From Bacillus swezeyi (GTDB lineage: Bacteria > Bacillota > Bacilli > Bacillales > Bacillaceae): 64,000 nucleotides of DNA. The first letter of the stretch is position 1, and each line of letters begins with the position of its first letter. Below the pieces are notes generated by a model, which was not told the origin of the DNA, made no database searches, and saw nothing but the letters and a program-made list of their open reading frames with translations. The stretch spans positions 1 through 64,000 of the forward strand of contig NZ_MRBK01000007.1 of assembly GCF_001969815.1 (NCBI RefSeq), read 5' to 3'. The translations under genes were made by a program, and so were the position numbers. Of the stretch, positions 46,301 through 57,200 are shown in pieces.

Positions 46301-49300
46301 ACGGGGATGGTATTGATAAATAAACCGACCATGGATTCAATACCCGGAATGTCTGCCGGCCGACCGGATACGACCGTGCCGAAAACGACATCCTGACTGC
46401 CGTTATATCTTTGCAGCAACAAGCCCCATGCGGTTTGTATCCATGTATTGACGGTGACTTGATGTCGGCTTGCGGCCCGTTTGATCTCCTCTGTGAGCTG
46501 CTTTCCTAAGCGAAACGCATGCTCTCCTTTTTCGTACCCTTTGGCTTGATTGGAAGGCTGTTCTTTCAATAAAACGGTTTGTCCTTCATAGCCGTCCAAA
46601 TAATCCCGCCAATAGGCTGCTGCTTGCTTGTGATCTTGTTCATCCAGCCATTCGATATATCGGCTGTACGGAGTAACGGCTCCCCGCTTCGGTTTCCTCC
46701 GCTCAAGAATCGCATAATAGGTTTCAAACACTTCTTTCGTAATAAGAGGCAAACACCAGCCATCCATTAAAATATGATGAAAGCTCCATATCAATCGCGC
46801 TTGATCTTCCTCTGTTCGCAGGATCGATACGCGCATTAAAGCATCTCGGGTAAGGTCGAACCCTCGTGCCTTATCTTTTTGTACAAAAGCGGCAATGAAC
46901 TCGTTGCGTTGCTGCTTGTTCATGCTGCGAATATCTTCAACGAGCGTTTCAATCCGCTTGGAGCGGAATACAATCTGCAAAGGCTGATCTTTCCATTCGG
47001 TATAAAAATGAGTTCGAAGAATGTCATGTCTTTCGGCCAGCTGCGACAAACTCATCGTAAATGCCTCGATATTCAAGAGACCTTTCAGATCAAAAGCGGC
47101 TTGTTCAAAGTAAGCTCCGGAAGCCGAATCGATCAAGCTATGGAACAACATTCCCTTCTGCATAGGGGTTAAAGGGTATATATTTTCAATTTCACCAAGA
47201 TGCTGTGTTTGTTGGACAAATCGATCTAATTCGTCAATGGTCATTTCTTTTAGCGAAATATCGCTGGGCGTCAGCAGAATTTGCTCTTGATCTGCACAAT
47301 GTTCGATGACTTGTTGCAAACTGCTTTTTAAGAGATCTGCGCATGTTTCGATTGTTTCTCTTTGATATTGTTTACCAGAATAACTGATTGCCAGTGACAA
47401 TTGGCCGTTTGAAATCATACCGTTGATATCAAGTGCATAGGTCATGGGGTGCTTGTCGCTGGCTATTTTCCCGCTGGAGTAAGGAGATACCTCGATCCTC
47501 CCATTCTGGAAATCTTGATCAAATTGACCAAGATAATTGAAACTAATTTCCGGATGTCCGGTCAATTCCGGAGCCATCGGGTGATCGGACAAATACTTGA
47601 TGAGGCCATAACCTATTCCTTTTTCAGGGATCTGACGCAAATTTTCTTTCACCGTTTTAATTCGCTGTGAGATATCTTGGTCTGCCTTGATTTGCAGCAA
47701 AACCGGGTATTGGCTTGTGAACCAGCCCACAGTACGAGAAATATCGAGGTCTGAAAAATGAGACTCTCTGCCGTGTCCTTCGAGATGGATGAGAATGTCT
47801 TCATATCCAGTCCAACGATGCATAGCGATGCCAAGTCCGGTCAGCAATAAATCGTTCATTTCAGTCGTATAAGCCCGGTTTGATTTTTTTAATAAACGCT
47901 CGGTTTCCTCGACCGTCCATTGGACGATGACCGTTTCCCGGTCTTCGGCCAGACCAAGCTCCTGCTCATGATCCTTTGGCAATACATTTGCTGGAATATG
48001 TTTATGCCCGAACCAGTATTGATTTTTCATTTCAAATTCCGGACTTCTTGCATAACGTTTCAACTGTTCAGCCCATAACAGGTAGGAGTCCGTTTTCTTC
48101 GGAAGCTGGATCGTTTCTCCGTTTTGAAGCTGCTCATAAGCAGCCGCTATATCCTCGATTAATATTCTCCATGAAACGCCATCGATGACCAAATGATGGA
48201 TCACAATCAGCAAATGATCCCCCTCTTGACACTGAAACAATCCCAGTTTCATGAGCGGGCCTTCAGTTAGATGAATAGACTGCTGAATCTCATTGGATAT
48301 CGTTTCTATCGCTTGGGCAATATTGTTTTCTTCCAATAAAGAGATCACTTCAAGGCTGAATAGATCTCCTTCATCGATCCCCCGATTTCGAGCTTCGTAT
48401 CCATGTTCAGTTGGAACATAGACCATGCGCAAAGCATCGTGATGCTCCACAATCTTCATCATGACTTCCCGAAGCTTCGATTCATTCAACCTTTCTTTCC
48501 AATAAAGCATAACCGCTTGATTATAATGGTGTAAATCCGGGTATTTCTGTGCAAAAAACCAATGCTGAATCGGGGTCAGCAGCGCCTGGCCTTTGATTTC
48601 TCCTTGTTCTGCGATTCGGGTTGCCGACTCTACGTAGGGAACAAGTTCGGAGATCGTTGGGTACTTGAACAAGTGTTTGATTTCAAGTTTATAACCGGCT
48701 TGGTATAAACTTGAGGTCACTTGAATGGACTTAATCGAATCCCCTCCTAATTCGAAGAAATGATCCGAGACTCCGACCCGTTCTACGCCTAATACCGACT
48801 CCCATATTCCGGCTAGTATTTTTTCCAGTTCTGTGCGTGGAGCTGCATAGTTCATGCCTGTGAGATTCCTGCTTGGAGAAGGCAGCGCCTGACGATCTAT
48901 TTTTCCATTGGAAGTAAGCGGCATCGCTTTCAACTGAACGAAATAAGCAGGTACCATATAGGCAGGAAGCTGCCGGGTTAGTTGTTCCCGGAGCTCGCCT
49001 GCGGTTAAAGCATGGTGTGCGGTATAATAGGCACACAAGGAAGTTTCTCCGTTGATTTCTTGTGCCATAACGATGGCTTCTTGAATCGACGGTATATGGA
49101 AAAAGGCGGCTTCGACTTCGCCAATTTCAATGCGATAGCCTCGGATTTTCACCTGATGATCGATTCTTCCGAGATACTCGATGTTCCCATCCGGCAGCCA
49201 CCTGGCCAAATCCCCCGTTCTGTACATTTTCGTTCCGGGTACGAAGGGATGCTTGACGAACTTCTCTGCCGTTAATTCAGAGCGGTTCAAATATCCTCTG

Positions 49301-51129
49301 GCAACGCCGGCCCCGCTGATATACATTTCTCCGGGGACGCCGATCGGTACCGGCTTCATATCCGTATCCAGCAGATAAATGTTCATATTGGCCGCGGCCG
49401 TACCGATTGGCACCGATTCGCGGCTGTCTTTGGCGGCATCGTAACGATAAAGCATGCATCCGACAACGGTTTCCGTCGGCCCGTACTCGTTAAAAATTTC
49501 AATTTGATCTTGAAATTGCTCGCTGATGCCCCGGGCCAGGCGTGTGCTTAACTTGTCACCGCCTACAATCATTTTCCGGACCGTGCACTCATGGGAAATG
49601 TTCATTTCTTTCAATAACTGCAAATGAGCCGGAGTCAGCTTGATAATATCCACCCTGGAATCCTGTACAATGGATGAAACCAATGTCGCCTTGTTTTCTC
49701 CTCCATAGACAATGATGGTATTACCGCTGATGAGCGGCGTAAAAATAGACGTTACCGTTAAGTCGAAAGCGATGGACGAATATAGTGGAAAGGTGGTTTT
49801 CTTCCCTTTCACATATACCCTGACAGCCCAGCAAATATAATTGGTTAAGCCTTGATGCTCAATGAGTACGCCTTTGGGCTTGCCTGTGGAGCCCGATGTA
49901 TAGATCACATACGCTAAATCCTTCGTATCGCTGTTCCGCTCAAGATTAGAGTGCTCTTCGTGATAAGAACTTTCCTCATCCAATATCACGATCGTGCCTG
50001 CATGGGTCAACCGCTGCTGAAGATGGCTCTGCGTCAGGACGATCTCCGCGTTGGAGTCGTCTAATATATACTGTATGCGATCCCCCGGATAATCCGGATC
50101 AATTGGCACGTAGGCGCCGCCGGCTTTTAATACGGCCAGTATTCCTAGTACCAGCTCGATGTTATGTTCGCTGATGATGGCTGTGAGCCGATCCGCCCGC
50201 ACGCCCTTGGCCCTTAACGTTCGAGCCAATTGATTGGCCCGTTCATTGAGCTGCCGATACGTAAACTGCTTATCCCCATAGATGATGGCAACTTGATCCG
50301 GTGTCCGTTCTGTCTGTTCTTCAAATAACTGATGAATCGTCTTATTCCTCGGATATTCAGCTACCGTATGATTATAGTCAACGAGGAGTTGATTTGTTTC
50401 CGCGTCGGACAAAATATCAATCTGGCGGAGGGTGAGGTCGGGTTGAAATAACATGATCGAGAAAAGACGATTTAAATGTTCGATCACTTGCATCATATAC
50501 TGACGATCATAAGCTTGTTCATTATAAATTAGCTTTAAATGAATAGAGTCATCCCCCATGTCAAATTGAAATAAAGCATCCGAAGCAACTGTTTCTTTGA
50601 AACGATCGGGGTGAATTTGATCTAATGATACGATCGTATGGATCATTGGCAAATGATTCGCATCGTAGTTCAGACGCAGCTGCCCGATCATCTTATCGAA
50701 GGGAACATGCTGATTCAAGATCGCTTCGCCCAGCGTATGTTTCAATTCATGAAAGGTGGATTTAAACGTACTGTTCGCATTGATATGTTGTTTGATTAAC
50801 ATGAGTTGATCCAAACGAAGGTCCTCATCGGTTTCGTCTTCAAAGGTTGGAACACCTACAATAACGCCCTCTTCCCCCGTATATTTGTACAAAAGGCACT
50901 CGATTCCGATCAGGAGAACCAGATAGACGGCCATTGGCGATTGATTCGTCATGGTCATAATGCGCAGGGATACATCGGATCTCAATGAACTGTGAATACA
51001 GTTAGGCGGACTCGATACATCGTGCTCTAATCTTGAGTCTGTCATTTGAAACGAAGGGAATGCAATGGGGCGATCTTCCGCATCGAACATGCAGCCCCAG
51101 AACAACTCCTGTTGTTTAAATTCTGACAT
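43318..51129 (-). CDS. ituC: Iturin-family lipopeptide synthetase, last two modules with thioesterase (ItuC-like)
   Basis: This 2603-aa NRPS adds the last two residues and cyclises the peptide. Order: condensation-like C-terminal half only (1-255, no HHxxxDG), A (about 263-760), PCP with GGDSI (about 795), E (about 850-1300, HHLVIDGVSWR, EGHGRE), C (about 1315-1760, HHILMDGW), A (about 1775-2270), PCP with GGHSL (about 2300) and a type I thioesterase (about 2370-2603, GYSSGSN). Both A domains give the pocket D-L-T-K-I-G-E-V-G, the known Asn code, so the output is D-Asn6 then Asn7. The C after E is of the D-accepting type ([12 protein letters not shown]). The N-terminus MSEFKQQELFWG and the length match ItuC/MycC as I remember them. 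The start ATG has GGAGGG upstream. Confidence 0.9.
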   Translation of the reverse strand: MSEFKQQELFWGCMFDAEDRPIAFPSFQMTDSRLEHDVSSPPNCIHSSLRSDVSLRIMTMTNQSPMAVYLVLLIGIECLLYKYTGEEGVIVGVPTFEDETDEDLRLDQLMLIKQHINANSTFKSTFHELKHTLGEAILNQHVPFDKMIGQLRLNYDANHLPMIHTIVSLDQIHPDRFKETVASDALFQFDMGDDSIHLKLIYNEQAYDRQYMMQVIEHLNRLFSIMLFQPDLTLRQIDILSDAETNQLLVDYNHTVAEYPRNKTIHQLFEEQTERTPDQVAIIYGDKQFTYRQLNERANQLARTLRAKGVRADRLTAIISEHNIELVLGILAVLKAGGAYVPIDPDYPGDRIQYILDDSNAEIVLTQSHLQQRLTHAGTIVILDEESSYHEEHSNLERNSDTKDLAYVIYTSGSTGKPKGVLIEHQGLTNYICWAVRVYVKGKKTTFPLYSSIAFDLTVTSIFTPLISGNTIIVYGGENKATLVSSIVQDSRVDIIKLTPAHLQLLKEMNISHECTVRKMIVGGDKLSTRLARGISEQFQDQIEIFNEYGPTETVVGCMLYRYDAAKDSRESVPIGTAAANMNIYLLDTDMKPVPIGVPGEMYISGAGVARGYLNRSELTAEKFVKHPFVPGTKMYRTGDLARWLPDGNIEYLGRIDHQVKIRGYRIEIGEVEAAFFHIPSIQEAIVMAQEINGETSLCAYYTAHHALTAGELREQLTRQLPAYMVPAYFVQLKAMPLTSNGKIDRQALPSPSRNLTGMNYAAPRTELEKILAGIWESVLGVERVGVSDHFFELGGDSIKSIQVTSSLYQAGYKLEIKHLFKYPTISELVPYVESATRIAEQGEIKGQALLTPIQHWFFAQKYPDLHHYNQAVMLYWKERLNESKLREVMMKIVEHHDALRMVYVPTEHGYEARNRGIDEGDLFSLEVISLLEENNIAQAIETISNEIQQSIHLTEGPLMKLGLFQCQEGDHLLIVIHHLVIDGVSWRILIEDIAAAYEQLQNGETIQLPKKTDSYLLWAEQLKRYARSPEFEMKNQYWFGHKHIPANVLPKDHEQELGLAEDRETVIVQWTVEETERLLKKSNRAYTTEMNDLLLTGLGIAMHRWTGYEDILIHLEGHGRESHFSDLDISRTVGWFTSQYPVLLQIKADQDISQRIKTVKENLRQIPEKGIGYGLIKYLSDHPMAPELTGHPEISFNYLGQFDQDFQNGRIEVSPYSSGKIASDKHPMTYALDINGMISNGQLSLAISYSGKQYQRETIETCADLLKSSLQQVIEHCADQEQILLTPSDISLKEMTIDELDRFVQQTQHLGEIENIYPLTPMQKGMLFHSLIDSASGAYFEQAAFDLKGLLNIEAFTMSLSQLAERHDILRTHFYTEWKDQPLQIVFRSKRIETLVEDIRSMNKQQRNEFIAAFVQKDKARGFDLTRDALMRVSILRTEEDQARLIWSFHHILMDGWCLPLITKEVFETYYAILERRKPKRGAVTPYSRYIEWLDEQDHKQAAAYWRDYLDGYEGQTVLLKEQPSNQAKGYEKGEHAFRLGKQLTEEIKRAASRHQVTVNTWIQTAWGLLLQRYNGSQDVVFGTVVSGRPADIPGIESMVGLFINTIPVRIDTQPEMTVAQVLKTNQERALASQPYETYPLYEIQTQTEQKQQLISHIMVFENYPVEEQMEHMKQDHTALDIIDFHLEEHTHYDFNFIVMPAGETEIHFVYNANVYDQASVERMQAHFMQIIKQMVNDPAIGVQELDMLAADERSLLIETFNDTLAEYPKEKTIHQLFEEQAERTPEQVAIVFEDKKLTYQQLNERANQLARTLRAKGVRADRLTAIISKHNIELVVGILAVLKAGGAYVPIDPDYSEHRIQYILDDSNAEVVLTQSHLQQRLAHAGTIVQLDEESSYHEDASNLEPLSHANHLAYVIYTSGSTGKPKGVLIEHQGLTNYIWWAARVYVKGEKTTFPLYSSIAFDLTVTSIFTPLISGNAIIVYGGEDRATLVSSIVQDPRVDIIKLTPAHLQLLNEMNIPDECRIRKMIVGGDKLSTRLAQGISEQFQDQIEIFNEYGPTETVVGCMIYSYNPQKDRRESVPIGTAAANMNIYLLDAGMKPVPIGVPGEIYISGAGVARGYLNRPELTAEKFVEHPFAAGEKMYKTGDIARWLPDGHMEYLGRIDHQVKIRGYRIEMGEIEAALLQVESVKEAVVIALEEEGSKQLCAYLVGDESLKTLQLKQQLLNKLPAYMIPAYFVRVEEIPLTANGKINRKALPAPDGNMPTGTEYAAPKTLIEKQLSEIWKDVLALSNLGIKDNFFDVGGHSLKVLQLIHQINAVMGIKLHYHAVYDSPTIETMASAIQAVALEGKTDSVFVKLNQNGSIPVFCFPPLIGYGLVYNEMANRLDGDCVVYAADFIEEPSHEKPIIDQYVESMISIQEQGPFVLLGYSSGSNLAFEVAKALEQRGRAVSDVMMLDSQITTSVTHLSEKEIEEIVYLNLDIIPGYYKEILTIPSIKDKIRGYLAYHNQLINSGAINANIHHLLCGDLTERGWTQSTAQNYMEYELKGDHVTIFDPQYIEENVNTIRSIVKSIEERHHDELVLHEQLSLVSSARDTDSDL

Positions 51130-51226
51130 TGATATCCCTCCAGTAAGTTTAAATTTCTGCTTCGAATGCGGCTGGCGGCTGTCCCCAGATGAAAATCATG
51201 CCGGGGACAGGCTTAATCAACCGTTT
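51130..51226 (-). other. ituB-ituC intercistronic gap with a stem-loop
   Basis: This 97-bp gap carries CTGTCCCC (51179-51186) pairing with GGGGACAG (51203-51210) around a 16-base loop. No T-run follows on the minus strand, so it is not a normal terminator. It could adjust the ratio or stability of the two cistrons. The ribosome site for the downstream gene (GGAGGG) lies past the hairpin. Confidence 0.55.
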
Positions 51227-54200
51227 TTAGAAATCCAATTCGATTGCGCTTGTGAAGTGTTTACTTTTGTTTACTTTTTCGCTTAATTGGATATCTTTTA
51301 AAGGAATCGATGGGTTTTGTATCATCGCCGACAGGATCATGACGTAATCCTTGGCCAACATAGCGATGGTTTTCTTTTTAAATAGCTTTGTGCAGTAGTC
51401 AAAGCTGCCTTGAATCTCGTGTTGGTTTATCACGAAGGTCAACTGCAGATCAAATTTGGCCACCGTATGCGTTTGTTCATAAGGCCTGACGGCGAGAGAA
51501 TCCACTTCAATATCCGTTTGTTCCGTATTTTGCAGCACGAACATCGTATCGAACAACGGATTGCGGCTTAAATCTCGTTTCACTCCCAGCTTCTCAACTA
51601 ATTCTTCAAAAGGATACTCTTGGTTTTCATAAGCTTTTAGCATCGTTTCTTTGGTTTCTGTTACATAATCCATAAAGGTCTTTTCTCCAACTGGAGCGGT
51701 ACGAATGGCTAATGTATTCACAAACATCCCGATGATATGTTGTAAATCTTCATGCATCCTTCCCGCAATGGGCGTACCGACGACGATATCTTCTAGACCG
51801 CTATATTTGGCCAGCAGTATGGTATAGGCTGCGAACAAGATCATATAAGTGGTCGATCCGGTCAATTCTTCCATCTGTTTTATACTTTGGATCACAGGCT
51901 CATCGAGTACGAAGTTGTATCGCTTCCCATCAAAGCTTCGAACGGGCGGTCTGGCAAAATCTTTCGGCAACTCAAATGGCGGAAGCTCCTCATGAAATAC
52001 ATCCAACCAATAGTCTTCCTGCCTCTTGATTCGTTCCCTCTGCCCCGCCTGCTGCTGCCATGCAGCGAAGTCTTTGTATTGAATCCGGAGCGGGGCTAAT
52101 TCTTTGCCGTCATACAGTTGAATCAGTTCTTCGACAAAAATATTCATGGAAGCGCCGTCCGTAATGATATGGTGCATGTCATACATGAAAACATGCTTGT
52201 CTTGTTCCAATTCAATGAGTCCGACTCGAAGCAATGGGGCCTGGCTGAGATCGAACCTTCGGACGAAGGCACGGAACAGCTCCTCTACCTCCTCAGCCGC
52301 TGCCTTGTACCTTTCTATAGAGAACTCTACCTGGGGCTTGATCACCTGCATCGGTTCTCCGCGGATCATGTCAAATCCGGTGCGCAGCGATTCGTGACGT
52401 TGAATCAGTCTATGGAACGCGGCTTGTAAACGATCCATGTCGATCCTTCCCTCCAACGTCAAAATTCCCGGCATGTTGTAACTTAGTTCTCCGCCTTCAA
52501 TTTGTGTAGACAGGTAAACCATCTTTTGTACGGAAGATACAGGATAAACATCTTTGACTTCTGCAACAGGGATATCATCAGGTCCGCAGGTTTCCGCGCC
52601 TGCAATGACCTTCGCCATTTCTTCAATCGTCTGTGCTTGAAAAACTTCTCTTAACGAAATACTTTTGTTTAATTGCTTATGGATTTTGGCGACGAGCGTC
52701 ATCCCCCGCAACGAATGTCCGCCCAGATCGAAAAAGTTGTCTTTCACGCCTACTTGTTCTAACTTCAATACTTCTTTCCAGATGTGAACTAACTGTTCTT
52801 CCAGTCTCGTCCGGGGAGCAACGTATTCGATCCCGGTTTGCAAGCCTGTTTCGGGTAGAGGCAATGCGCCGCGATTCACTTTTCCATTGGCGGTTAACGG
52901 CATTTGCTCCAGTTGCATCATGTATGAGGGAATCATGTAGCCTGGTATTTGATTAGCAAGCTTTTCTCTCAGTTGACTGATCGGCAGGGCTTGCTCCGCT
53001 ACAAAATAGGCATACAAATCGCTTTGCCCCTCTGCATGATTTTTGGCCAGAACAACCGCTTCACGCACATACTCGATGTTGAGAAGAGCGGCTTCAACCT
53101 CGCCAAGTTCGATCCGGTAACCGCGAATTTTGACTTGATCGTCCATTCTTCCAACATATTCAATGTTTCCGTCAGGAAGGTAACGGGCAAGGTCGCCTGT
53201 TTTATACATCCGTTGATTCGCATCATAGGGATGCGGAACAAATTTTTCGAGCGTCAAGGATTCCCGGTTGTGATAGCCTCTGGCTAAGCTGATACCCGCA
53301 ATACAAAGCTCGCCGACGATACCGATAGGCTGAAGCGTCCCTGCTTCATTCAGAATGAAAATTTCCGTATTCGAAATCGGTTTACCGATCGGCGGAAGCT
53401 CCTGATGGATTTCCGGATCAACGGTACACACGGTAACGACATGCGTTTCCGACGGACCGTAATGATTATGCAGTGTGCATTGGTGACGCACCAGCATGTC
53501 GCGCAGTATATTCGTCATGATAAGCTGCTCTCCCGCCGCGATAATATGATCTACGCATTCGGCAAATGGTTCGAAATATTGTTTCTCTGATGCAAGGAGT
53601 TTGAGGAACGCGGTAGGAAGAAATGCCGTTTGAATCCTGTTTGTCTTGACAAAATCGTTGAGCTCACGAATTTCCCGTTTTGTCTCATTGTCAATGATAT
53701 AGAGTGTCCCGCCGCTTAAGATCGTGGAGAAAATCTCTTGATAGCAAGCATCGAAACTCATCACGGCAAATTGCAGCACTCTGTCAAAACGCAGCTGCGT
53801 ATGTTCCCATTCAAAATCGAGCAGATTCAACATGGTTTTATGTTCTAATTGAACCCCTTTAGGCTTTCCTGTTGTACCTGATGTGTAAATGACGTACAAT
53901 AAGTGATTTTCCGCATAGGAAAGGTTAAGGTTGCTTGCCTCACCCTGATATACCAACGGGTCGTCAAGCAGAACCACTGCACCTTCAAAAGAAGGCGGAA
54001 CGGTATGACCGGTACAAGTCACAAGTACATCGGCGCCGCTGTCTTTCACTAAAAAAGCACGTCGTTCATCAGGAAGCTCAGGATCTATGGGAAGAAACGC
54101 CCCGCCGGCCTTTAATATCGCTAGTATCCCGATCACCATATTTTCCGAGCGTTCCGTGAGAACAGCAACCGCCTGATCGGCGCCTACGCCTTGATTCCGA

Positions 54201-57200
54201 AGTACGCGCGCCAGTTGGTTGGAGCGTTCATTCAACTGGCGATAGGTCCAGGTTTGATTTTCAAACATAACGGCGACATGGTCAGGGGTATGTTCAGCCT
54301 GCTGTTCGAATCGCTGGTGAATCGTTGATGGGATCCGTTTATCGTTTACTGCTGTATCGTTAAAGAGTTCCCAAATGTCACTTTTCTCTTGCGGTGTCAT
54401 CATGTCCAAAGAAGCGAGCTTTGCCTCAGGATGTTCGATGATCGCATCGATCAGTTGCACAAAATGCCGCATCATGCGCTCGATCGTTTCCGGCTTGAAC
54501 AGTGTTGTCAAGTATTCCATTGTGCAGTGAATGCACGTATCTTCTTCCACAGCCGTTAAGGTTAAGTCGAATTTAGCCATCGTATGTTCGCTAGGATAAG
54601 GGCTAAAAGTCAAGTTGTTCATCACCAATTGTTCTTGCTCGGTGTTCTGCAGCACAAACATGGTGTCAAACAACGGATTGCGGCTTAAATCTCTGGCGAT
54701 GTCCAATTGGTCGACCAGCGCTTCAAACGGATAATCTTGATGCTCGTAAGCTTTTAATGCATTCTCCTTCACTTCGGCCAAATACTGAGAGAACGTCTTC
54801 TCTTTGGCAGGGTAATTACGCATCGCCAGCGTGTTGACGAACATACCGATGATGGAATCCAAATCTGCATGCTGTCTTCCCGCTATAGGACTGCCCACAA
54901 TAATGTCTTCCTGGCCGCTGTATTTGGACAGCAATAAGGTATAGGACGCAAGAAGCACCATATATAAAGTGGATTCGGTTTTGGATGCCAGGTGCTTTAA
55001 TCCAGCACTTCTTTGCTCATCAATCGCAAAATGTAGCGTGGCTCCCGTAAAATCCCGTGTGGAAGGCCGTATATAATCGGTTGGCAGATGAAGGATGGGA
55101 ATATCACCGCCGTACAGATCCAACCAATAGGCTTCTTGCTTTTGTACTTGCTTTAATCGCGCTTCTCCGGTTTGCCACACTGCGTAGTCTTTGTACTGGA
55201 TTCGCAGAGGCGGTAATGCCTCTCCTTCATATATCCGCACAAATTCTTTGATCAGTATGCTCATCGATGTTCCGTCAGAGATAATATGGTGCATATCAAA
55301 TAACAGTATTCCGCGATTAGGTTGAAGCTCAATCAGCCCGACACGAAGCAGCGGAGGCTCATCCAGTTGGAATGGACGAACAAATTGACGGATATAAAGG
55401 TCCGCTTCATCTTCCCTGGCCTGATACAACTCTACTGCAAATTCAACGTGATCCAAGACATACTGAACAGGTTCTCCGTCCACCATTTTAAAGCCGGTAC
55501 GCAAAGATTCATGGCGCTGTATTAGTTCGGCAAAGGACTGCTGTAACTTATCCCGATCCAGCTCCCCTTCGACAGACATGAGGCCCAGCATGTTGTAACT
55601 AAGCTCTCCGCCTTCCAAATGGTTGAGAATGTACAATCTTTTTTGTGCAGACGATACCGGATAATAGGGCCTCTTTTCGATCGCTGGAATAGAAGCATAC
55701 CCGGTTTGCTCCATCATCGTGATCGCCTGCGCGAGCTGTTCAATGGTTGGGAACTGGAACACGTTTCGCAAAGGGATTTGAACATGCAATTGCTTTTGAA
55801 TCTTTGCAACTAGTGTCGTCGCTCGCAGGGAGTGTCCCCCGACATCAAAAAAGTTATCTCGAATCCCCACCTGCTCTAATCCGAGGACATCCTGCCAAAT
55901 CTTCGCCAGCTGAATTTCTGTCGACGTTCGCGGTGACACGTATTCCGTGCCTACGTATCGCTTTCCGTCCGGCGCAGGTAATAATTGACGATTCAACTTT
56001 CCGTTCGGCGTTAACGGCATCTGATCCAGTTGTACAAAATAAGCCGGCATCATATATCCGGGTAAATGTCGGACCAGACCATCCCGAAGTTCGCTAATCG
56101 GGAATGGCTCATCCGCCACATAATACCCGCACAAGTAATGCTCACCCTCTGCATCTTCAAAGGCAGTAACGACGGCTTCTTGAATCTCCGGAACGTTCAG
56201 CATTACCGATTCGATTTCACCGAGTTCAATCCTAAAACCATGAATTTTCACCTGATGATCGATTCGCCCAATAAATTCTATATTTCCATCCGGCAGAAGG
56301 CGGGCCAGATCGCCGGTTCTATACATTCGGCTTGATGGGACAAACGGATCGTCAACGAATTTTTCATTCGTCAATTCCGGCAAGTTCAAGTATCCGCGCC
56401 CTACGCCGTCCCCGGCAATGTACAACTCGCCCTGAACGCCCACTGGCTGTAATCGTTGCAGCGAATCGAGAATGTACATGCGATTGTTGCCTAGCGGCTT
56501 GCCTATAGGGGCATGAATTTGACTGCGAGTCCAATCATCGGCAGAAACGTCGATGTTGAACAGGGACGCATCTACGCAAGTCTCGGTAGGGCCATATACA
56601 TTGGTAATGACAGGTGCTGCGCCATGAACGGTAAATAAGTGCATGAACTTGGTTACCGTCGTTTTGGAAAGCGCCTCTCCGCCGATTAAGAGATGACGAA
56701 GCGGTACTCCTTGTCTATCATCTGCAGCTATCAGTAGCTTTAAGTGAGCGGGCGTTCCGTCTGTTATGTCAATACGGTGCTGTCGATAGTAAGCGCATAA
56801 TGCTGCACCATCGGACACCTCCTCTTTGGGAACGATAAACAAGGTATGTCCTAACAACAAGGAAGCATACATTTGCTGGACCGAAGCATCGAAATAATAT
56901 GGAGCGAGCATCGCCACATGCAAACCCGCCTCATAGGCAGAGTAAACCTGACGACGCAGCCCTTCGATAAGGTGAATCACTTGGCGATGTTCAATCAACG
57001 TGCCTTTGGGCGTACCCGTCGTCCCGGAAGTATAAACGGCATAGGCCAGTTGATTGGATCTGCATGGCAGCGCCAGGTTGGCATCTGTTTCATGATAGGC
57101 ATGTTCCTCCAGTATATCGATACATGTCTCAGAAAAGACGATGTTATCTGGAAGTTTCCCGCGTAAAAGCAATACGTTAATGCCCGAATCTCTTACAATA

